Part shown: in pieces, positions 55,540 to 64,000 of the stretch
How the letters are laid out: each line of letters starts with the position of its first letter
Position numbering within the stretch: the stretch's first letter is position 1
Source of the DNA: AP-15 sp963790875
GTDB lineage: Bacteria > Pseudomonadota > Alphaproteobacteria > ATCC43930 > CGMCC-115725
Length of the DNA: 64,000 nt
Reading direction: 5' to 3'
NCBI GenBank assembly: GCA_963790875.1
Contig: CAWBQT010000003.1
Span: 1,674,001 to 1,738,000, forward strand
Position numbers and translations under genes: made by a program
The notes under the pieces: generated by a model
Told to the model about the DNA's origin: nothing
Databases searched by the model: none
What the model saw: only the letters and a program-made list of their open reading frames with translations

Positions 55540-57352
55540 TCCGCAACCTCCAAGCGACGCTCCACGCGCCGAGCGTGCCGCCTTCGATCGTTCCGACCGA
55601 GAAGATCTCCCCGCTCTTCTCCTGATGGGCGAGGCCGAGTGCCTCGGCGGAGAGATTTGCCGTCAAGGTCAGCCGCGAACCATCACCCAAGGTCCAGTGA
55701 ACCATCACCGCACCGCCGCCGAGGACCCGGTATTGTCTTGAATTGCCCTGCATGCCGCGCAGACGGGGGATGATCTCGTCCCGCCGCAGCGACAACAAGT
55801 GCCGGTAAAAGGACAGCCACTCCGCGTGAACCCCGCGTACCGCCTCGTCCCAGCCGAGCTTCGCCGACATGAGGTCTCGCGCGCAGTCGGATCGGGGATG
55901 CGTTCGCGCTGCTCCGGATCCTGAAACTCCGAGAATTTGGCGAATTCGGCGCGGCGCCCGTTCCGGATGGCCTCGGCCAAGTCGCCAGCGAAATCACAGA
56001 AGAACGGAAATGGCTGAGCGGCATCCCATTCTTCACCCATGAAGATCAGCGGTATCTGCGGCGCGAGCAGATAGACGGCGACGATCGCCCGCACGGCTGC
56101 CGACAAAGCAAAGCCAGTCAGCCGGTCACCAAAGGCGCGATTGCCGACCTGATCATGGTTTTGGATAAACGCGACGAAAGCCTCAGGCGGCAGGCCGGCG
56201 CTGGGCCCCCCCCGTGGCGAGCCGCGATAGCGCATCATCTCACCCTGAAAGGCGAACCCCTCGGCGAGCGCCCGGCCGAGCTTTTCGCCATCGCCGGCGT
56301 AATCCGCGTAATAACCGGCGCTTTCGCCGCTCGCCGCCGCGTGCAGGACGTGGTGCACGTCGTTATTCCACTGTGCGGTAAATCGTTCGGGCTTGCCATC
56401 GGCACCGCGGCGAAGCCGCGATGCCTGATTTTTTTCGTTTTCGAGAACCAGATGGACATGGCGTTCGCCGAACGATCCGCGAACGCGGCGGGCAATCTCG
56501 TCCAAGATGTGCTCGCGGCTGTCGTCGACAGATCGCGTGGACGGCGTCGAGCCGCAACCCGTCCAAATTGAATTCAGTGGTCCAATAGAGAGCATTGTCG
56601 ACGATCAACGCGCGGACCATCGGCGAGCCGTCGCCATCAAAATTGACAGCGCCCCACGGCGTCTCGTGTTCCTCGGTGAAGATCGGCGCGTAGGCCGGCA
56701 GATAATGTCCGTCCGGCCCGAAATGGTTATAGACGACGTCGAGCAGCACTGCGATGCCGCGGCTGTGGGCGGCGTCCACAAGCGCTTTGAGATCTTCGGG
56801 TCGGCCATAGGTGGAATCGGCCGCGAACGGGAGCACGCGGTCATAACCCCAGTTCCACCGGCCGGGGAAATCGGCGATCGGCATCAGCTCGATCGCGGTG
56901 AACCCGAGGTCGCGCAGGTAATCGAGCCGCCCGATTGCTCCGCGAAACGCGCCCTCGGGGGTAAACGCGCCGAGATGCAGTTCGTAGACGACGCACTCCG
57001 TCCACGGCCGGCCGCGCCAATCCGCGTCACCCCATTGATATCCGGAGGGATCGATGACCTCACTCGGACCGTGAACGTCCATCGGCTGGAAACGGGAGGC
57101 GGGATCAGGCACGTGCAGTCCGTCGGGCAAAACGAACTGGTACAAAGATCCCTGCTGAGCCGCGGTGGTCACGAGCTCGTGCCAGCCCTCGCCGACTGCC
57201 CGCATCGAACGCAGCCGACCGCCGCCGATAATATTCAGGCTGATTCGATGGTGCTCGGGCGCCCATAGACGGAAGCGGACACCATCGGTCACGATTTCGG
57301 CACCAAACGGCATTTCGTGGTGTCGCCGTAGACTTCCGACCGGGTGCAACAT
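55532..57352 (-). pseudogene. treZ: Maltooligosyl trehalose trehalohydrolase with two compensating frameshifts
   Basis: GEGWHELVTTAAQQGSLYQF, WTECVVYELHLGAFTPEGAF, IELMPIADFPGRWNWGYDRV and NLDGLRLDAVHAI (nucleophile Asp) give a GH13 TreZ. At about 56530 one extra base shifts the frame to DSREHILDEIARRVRG, then AFVAFIQNHDQVGNRAFGDR. At about 55872 a base loss returns it to MSAKLGWDEAVRGVHAEWLS and the end. The two slips cancel. It would release trehalose from the TreY product. ATG 57352 has GAGG upstream; ATG 57313 is also possible. Confidence 0.85.
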
Positions 57353-57391
57353 GCTGCGATGACCTCGGAAGGTGTGTCATCATGCATCGGA

Positions 57392-57663
57392 CTACTGAAC
57401 ATGGGTAACAGAATCCTGGTCAGCACGCCAATGCTGGTCCCGGATCAGGGCGTCGAGCATGGCCGGGTCGCGAACCAGTCGGCTCACAACCGCGTCGATG
57501 GCCTGTTGTACCGCGGGGTCGTCGCGGGCAGCCTGCCGAGTTCTGCTTTCAGCTCGCCGGCGCTGCGGACGCCGCTCCGGCAGGCCGGCGCGTGGCGATT
57601 GTGTCCACCCACGGCAGTGCCGAGCGCTGTGACGCGCGTCATGGGTCTTCGGTCGCGTCGTTT

Positions 57664-57667
<4 letters not shown>
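57392..57667 (-). other. Possible small gene between glgX and treZ
   Basis: A 91-codon frame ends with DPAVQQAIDAVVSRLVRDPA, MLDALIRDQHWRAD. The second half looks protein-like, the first half does not; a frame slip in the middle is possible. It overlaps the glgX stop by 4 bp. No family recognised. Confidence 0.3.
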
Positions 57668-59805
<2,138 letters not shown>

Positions 59806-60000
59806 CTGCGATGTCCTCGGGAGTCTAACGATCGGTGAACGAGCGGTCCGCCTCCGCGGGAGAAGGGGTGCAGCAGGCACCGGATGATGGGAGACATTCT
59901 TCCGTATCGCCCTATCCAGATAGACAGATCGCTGAGTGTTCCGGTCTTGAGTTTTACCTAAAGTTAGCATAGCCCCTTTCGGTCAAAGGGTATCGGAATG

Positions 60001-60330
60001 GCCGGGCTTGCGGCGCTGGCACGTTACGGCCAGCCGGAAATCTTCAATACCGACCAGGGCAGCCAGTTCACCAGCGCTGCCGTCACGGGCGTGCTCACTG
60101 CTGCCGGTGTCAAGATATCGATGGACGGGCGCGGACGGTGGATGGACAACGTGTTCATCGAGCGGCGGTGGCGCTCGCTCAAGCACGAGGACGTCCACTT
60201 GAAGCGCTATGCGGACGGCCGCGAGGCCAGGGCCGGGATCGGTACCTGGATAGCCCTTTATAAAAACCGGCGGCCCCCCCCATCAGGCGCTAGGCTTGGG
60301 CGACGCTCGCGCGTTGCCCACATGCTCACA
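60001..60330 (+). mobile_element. IS3-family transposase OrfB remnant
   Basis: ARYGQPEIFNTDQGSQFTSA and GVKISMDGRGRWMDNVFIER, then WRSLKHEDVHLK, is the integrase core with the last Asp and Glu of the DDE set. The 5' half of the gene is missing. After IGTWIALYKNRRPP the frame slips relative to the usual RPHxALG end. A short relic of IS3 type. Confidence 0.85.
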
Positions 60331-60788
60331 GCCGCCACAGCAGCAAAAGGTGTAGGCCATGAACAGCAGGCGATTTTCGACCATGCCGATCATGCCGTAA
60401 CACTCCTCGGTTGGGTCTTGCTCGACGTCCACCCATTCGCTCGTCGCCTGTTTCCAATGAGCGGCAGGTTTCATTTGGCCACACCGCCATAGACAGCCAA
60501 AAGACAACGGTGGTTAAAACGAATAAATTTGAATCAGGCTTTACGGATGTTGCGAATATGCCGCCTATTAATACTGCATAATAAGGGTGCTCTACCAAAA
60601 TATTTTGTAAAATAACTATCTATTTCACCCTTGAACTTCGAGGACTCGTCCCAATTTACCATTTGCGATCTCACTCACAGAAGAGTGGCGCCATATCATC
60701 ACCGGGGCGCTAAGTGGGATGGCGGAGCTAAAAGGCTTCTCCTAAGAAGTCCGCGGTATGCAAGAAATTATCGCGAAAGGATAGTCCG
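60331..60788. other. AT-rich region with weak membrane-protein frames
   Basis: About 60490-60650 is clearly more AT-rich than its surroundings. A minus-strand frame from 60598 begins MVEHPYYAVLIGGIFATSVK then FVLTTVVFWLSMAVW (hydrophobic), and another ends at 60283 with FCCCGGCEHVGNA. They could be one frameshifted small membrane protein. Not called as a gene. Confidence 0.35.
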
Positions 60789-61247
60789 ATGACGGAGCGC
60801 TTGGTTGACGTGTTGAACAGCAGTAAATCTGCTGTCATACACACCTTTCCGATCACAATAGGAGCCTCAGATATTGCCGTAAAGGAAACTGAATACGAAG
60901 AGAAAGCACTGAAGGCGGCTGCCTACGCGCAGGTGGTGCCCGACGCCGATCTCGAGGGACTGACTACCAGAATGCATGTCAGTCGGGGTGGAGCCCTGGA
61001 ACCCTATGGGGATGATCGGGACGTCCTGGATCAGACAAAGCAGAGCTTGGAGCAGGTTGTTCGCGAACAGGCTTACTTTCTTTGGACGCAGGAGGGCTGC
61101 CCCGAAGGGCGGGCCGAGGAATATTGGCATTGCGCTCATAACCAGCACCTTCGTCAGCGTGCCTACGTGCTTTGGCAACAAGAGGGCTGCCCAGAAGGGC
61201 GGGCCGAAGAACATTGGCACCGGACCCGTGAATTTGAGACTACCTAA
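60789..61247 (+). CDS. Tandem DUF2934 protein
   Basis: 152 residues. Two near-identical C-terminal repeats: VREQAYFLWTQEGCPEGRAE plus EYWHCA, and LRQRAYVLWQQEGCPEGRAE plus EHWHRT, i.e. DUF2934 (normally one copy). The N-terminal 85 residues are not conserved as far as I can tell. AAAGGATAG lies before the ATG. Cytoplasmic, unknown role; relatives occur near stress genes. Confidence 0.82.
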   Translation: MTERLVDVLNSSKSAVIHTFPITIGASDIAVKETEYEEKALKAAAYAQVVPDADLEGLTTRMHVSRGGALEPYGDDRDVLDQTKQSLEQVVREQAYFLWTQEGCPEGRAEEYWHCAHNQHLRQRAYVLWQQEGCPEGRAEEHWHRTREFETT

Positions 61248-61493
61248 TCCTGTCGACCATTCATTCGGCAAACGCGCCGCGCTCGCGCTTTCTACTTGAC
61301 GAGGTCCTCAAGCTTTGCGCTGCTGTGCCGTCGCGGCACATGGGCGCCCACCTGCGCGATATGCGGCGCTGACCTGCCGGTTATCTGGTGTCCAAATATC
61401 TCGCCCATCCACGGCATCGATTTCGGTGCAGACAATTGACGCCGGCGCCCCCTGCGAAGCTGCGGGCCCCAATCCCCCAACATCAGGGATGAC

Positions 61494-61885
61494 ATGAGAT
61501 CAGGACCAGATCAGCGGTCTCGCGGCCGCTTTAACGCGACGCGGCCGCTCCGAACGCAGCCACGAGTTTCGCAACACAATCAGTCATTTCACAGCAACGG
61601 CCCCGACGTCAGAGTCAGCGGCACCGCCCAGCAAATATTCGAGCGCTACGTCGGCCTGGCACGGGAAGCGGCAACGAGCGACGATCGGATTGCTGCGGAG
61701 AACTCTACCAGCACGCTGAGCACTATTTTCGCATCAATAATGCCAGCCGCGATCGCAACTCGCAGGAAGCACCGCGCCCGACGATGCCGGTCGGTGCTGC
61801 AACACGCGCCCCCGAGGCCGGGTCGGGCGAGGACAGGATAGACCGCGCACAATGGGGGACGGGGGACGATTACGACAACTTTTGA
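61494..61885 (+). pseudogene. DUF4167 protein, frameshifted
   Basis: Starts with a basic region, then NGPDVRVSGTAQQIFERYVG and LAREAATSDDRIAAEN, the alphaproteobacterial DUF4167 core. A 2-base insertion near 61704 shifts the frame; HAEHYFRINNASRDRNSQEA in the next frame completes the domain. It ends at TGA 61883-61885. About 130 residues if repaired. DUF4167 proteins are probably RNA- or DNA-associated; the function is not established. Confidence 0.8.
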
Positions 61886-62677
61886 TCCGGAATTGCTGCG
61901 GCCCACTCAAAGCAGCTATGAATTTGGCGACAAAGGGCGGCTTCGGGGAGCTCGTACAGCTCCTCAAGGCGTCCCTACCCCAACTCGACAAATAGAGATT
62001 GCGCCCTTTAGAAGCCGCGCACCTCCCGGGAAAGCCGTCTCGAAATCATCGATATCCGCGTGTTGAAGGATCGCGTCAGGCTATTGGTGCGCCTTGTGAG
62101 CGAGGCGCATTCAAATCGCAGTGGGACTTCTATAACTTCGAGCGCGCCGGTCCATAGCCAACTGAGGTATACAGTTTACGCCCTCACTACGGTCCTGAAG
62201 AGCAAGGTTGATCACATGCGTCCTGCAACCTCAAGCGACGAGTGATGGCTAAATTGGTATCGACAAGGCACTCGATCCCGACATGGTCTACAGGCTGGTG
62301 CGGGGGGTATCCGGCGGAGCCCGGGTTCGAGATCGGCGCCCACGGGCTGCGTGGCGACGGCTGCCACCAACGCTCTCGACAACTAGGATCAACGGGGAGG
62401 GCTTGCCGAGCCGACGGCTGCATCCTCGTAACCATTGATGATACATGGGAAACGTGTAGAGCCCGCAAGCGAGAGCCGGGAAGAGGGAGGAACCCCTGGC
62501 GGCGCGGAGATGCGCTACTCGGCAGGCGCGCGCCCCGGACCCGATCCGGGCGTGCGCCGTTCGCGCCGGTTGTCACCAACCCCGGTCCGCCGCGTCGTCC
62601 GGCGCCGCTGTCGCGCGGCCAGTGCGGTCGTCTTCCTCGGCAAACCGCAAACGCCGGATGAACGAGTTGATCACCTT
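61886..62677. other. Long region with no supported gene
   Basis: Short frames on both strands show no family features. GGGTTCGAGATC at about 62325 resembles a tRNA T-arm but no acceptor or anticodon arm can be built around it. Confidence 0.5.
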
Positions 62678-63010
62678 TTAGTCCGCCTCGTTCAGATCCG
62701 GTTCGCCCGCCGCCGGCGCCACGCCGGCCTGCCGTTCAGCCGCCCTCTGCATGTCGAGCAGGAGCTTGAGGCAGCAAATCGGCGGCGGCCGACTTCTCGA
62801 CGATTTGCGCCACGATAGCCTCGCGTTTGGTCATCCGGCGCCGGACGCCGCCGATCGTCACGTCGGTCTTTTCGTCGAGGGCTTCGGCGAGGAGCGCCGA
62901 AAGCTGTCTCGCGCGAGCGCCGCGCGGGTTGCCCGATTGCCCCTTCTTGAACCGGGTGTGCAGGGCGGCCGCCCCGGCCCGACCTTGTAATCCTGCGGCG
63001 CATCCGCCAT
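62678..63010 (-). pseudogene. DUF5681 protein, frameshifted
   Basis: ATG 63010: MADAPQDYKVGPGRP, then a shift to HTRFKKGQSGNPRGARARQL and VRRRMTKREAIVAQIVEKSA, the DUF5681 signature. A second shift near 62780 gives LKLLLDMQRAAERQAG and ends at TAA 62678. About 110 residues. DUF5681 proteins sit next to phage terminase or IS genes in alphaproteobacteria, possibly phage-derived. Confidence 0.75.
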
Positions 63011-63123
63011 CTACCGAGCTCCGTTGTATCCATAATAGCAATTATCGACCGGATATAGTTGGGTCGTTGGGTAGAGATTTCCATATGAAACATGCGGTTT
63101 TAGCAAAGAAGCAGGAAAATTGC

Positions 63124-63146
63124 GCAGGGAGCCCAACGCTCCCTGC
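63124..63146. terminator. Hairpin near the RraA gene end
   Basis: GCAGGGAGC, loop CCAAC, GCTCCCTGC, a perfect 9-bp stem in the 400-bp non-coding stretch 63011-63411. Possible terminator for the RraA gene that ends at 63412; no U tract. Nothing else in that stretch was recognised. Confidence 0.4.
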
Positions 63147-63411
63147 GGCCGCCGCTGAATTCCCTCAGGACCTCGCTGCGCGGCGCTATTTTCCTCCCTG
63201 CCCGGTGCCCGTCCGGCCCCGCCCGGTGCCCGCGGAACCGTCGCTCAAGTCTTTGATCTGCAGGATATTTTTGATGACGATCCGAGGTCTGGCCGCGGTC
63301 CTGTCGAGATTTATCGCGGTTTTGCGCATTCCGCGGGGAGGAGCCGAAGGAAAGCAAAACTTCGGCGCACCGCGTTGCCGCGACCGCGCCGGCGACTGGC
63401 GATGGCCGGCG

Positions 63412-64000
63412 CTAGTGGATCTCGTCCTGCTCGTCGAAGGCGCGGCGCAGCCGCTCGACCGAGAAGCCGGGCGAGCGGGCAGCGTCGATGATGACCTTCT
63501 CGCGCCGCACCAACAGATCGACCGCGGCCGCGATTTCTTTGACCGCCTCGGCCGGAACGACGACGGCGCCGTGCCGGTCGGCATGGATCACGTCGTTCGG
63601 CGAGACGATCATGCCGGCGACGCTCACCGTGCCGCCGAAATCGACGAGATGGACATGCGCATGCGACGGCATGATCGAGCCGGCGAGCACGAAAAAGCCG
63701 GGCGCCATCGCGTCGAGATCGCGCACCGAGCCGTCGGTGACGACGCCGACGCAGCCGAGACCCTTATGGACATTGGTCTGCACCTCGCCCCAGAAGGCGC
63801 CAAAACCCTGGTCGGGCGCGTCGATGTCCTGGATCACGGCGAGGCTCGGCTTGGGTTCGGCGGCGATGTGCGCGTAATAGCCGAGACGCATCTCCTTCGC
63901 CGCCTCGCGCGAGTGCCGACTGGGCTCGCGCGAACGGATGTGCGCGGTGCGGGCGAAGGCGACAACCGGCTTCAGCGCCGGGAATGGGGCGACGAGCGGG
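63412..64000 (-). CDS. RraA-family protein, N-terminus outside the window
   Basis: The frame runs off the window end. Visible: LGCVGVVTDGSVRDLDAMAP and HVHLVDFGGTVSVAGMIVSP then DVIHADRHGAVVVP, the RraA/HMG-aldolase core with the metal/substrate loop (GSVRD). Members include RNase E inhibitor-like proteins and 4-hydroxy-4-methyl-2-oxoglutarate aldolases; the plant- and rhizobium-type aldolase is more likely in this lineage. The C-terminus (ERLRRAFDEQDEIH) is complete. Confidence 0.85.
   Translation of the reverse strand, partial: PLVAPFPALKPVVAFARTAHIRSREPSRHSREAAKEMRLGYYAHIAAEPKPSLAVIQDIDAPDQGFGAFWGEVQTNVHKGLGCVGVVTDGSVRDLDAMAPGFFVLAGSIMPSHAHVHLVDFGGTVSVAGMIVSPNDVIHADRHGAVVVPAEAVKEIAAAVDLLVRREKVIIDAARSPGFSVERLRRAFDEQDEIH

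Noticed and set aside
62300..62345. GGGTTCGAGATC as part of a tRNA gene
   Set aside because: No acceptor stem, D-arm or anticodon arm can be paired around it.

Overview
The window is high-GC DNA from a bacterium that is almost certainly an alphaproteobacterium (Rhizobiales/Rhodospirillales type). The case rests on alphaproteobacterial protein families (DUF4167, DUF5681, a nutrient-deprivation-protein/holin-X/DUF3618 trio), a ThyX tail, a STAS-fused MlaE, and many IS1380/IS1634/IS630 sequences. No rRNA, tRNA or CRISPR array was seen.

Layout. 1-9 kb is mostly ordinary chromosome: thyX tail, CoA-binding protein, enoyl-CoA hydratase, Rieske oxygenase, hisI, a three-gene envelope operon, a class A penicillin-binding protein and a NIPSNAP protein. 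9-17.5 kb is accessory: DUF488 pair, toxin-antitoxin loci (one intact, two broken), integrase remnants, a nucleoside hydrolase and a broken adenylate cyclase. 17.9-37.7 kb is a stress-type island of tiny membrane proteins, CsbD, PRC-barrel proteins, dodecin, a ferritin-like protein, entericidin, a transglutaminase, a Rieske-flavoprotein reductase, glucose-6-phosphate dehydrogenase, a lone CheB domain and two copies of an ECF sigma-factor module (one truncated by IS630, one intact). 38-46 kb holds an IS1634 element, a 1608-residue CheB-CheR-PAS-kinase-receiver-receiver-HTH fusion and a Crp/Fnr regulator. 47.8-51.5 kb is a four-gene Mla-type lipid transport operon. 52-60 kb, on the minus strand, is a glycogen/trehalose cluster (glgX, treZ, malQ, treY) whose treY is cut off by IS1380-type sequence; the 3' end of glgX is duplicated 11.3 kb away. 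60-64 kb returns toward core genes (DUF2934, DUF4167, DUF5681, and an RraA-family gene that runs off the window).

Two themes dominate. First, single-base frameshifts are very frequent, and in zwf and treZ they come as compensating +1/-1 pairs inside otherwise conserved reading frames, so many apparent pseudogenes may be consensus errors; the integrase, IS, treY and ECF truncations look like real decay. Second, the 19-46 kb stretch shares a recurring roughly 19-nt intergenic motif (nine sites), duplicated segments and many stress-type genes. This suggests an island assembled by repeated transposition and duplication around a large phosphorelay protein that carries its own DNA-binding output domain.
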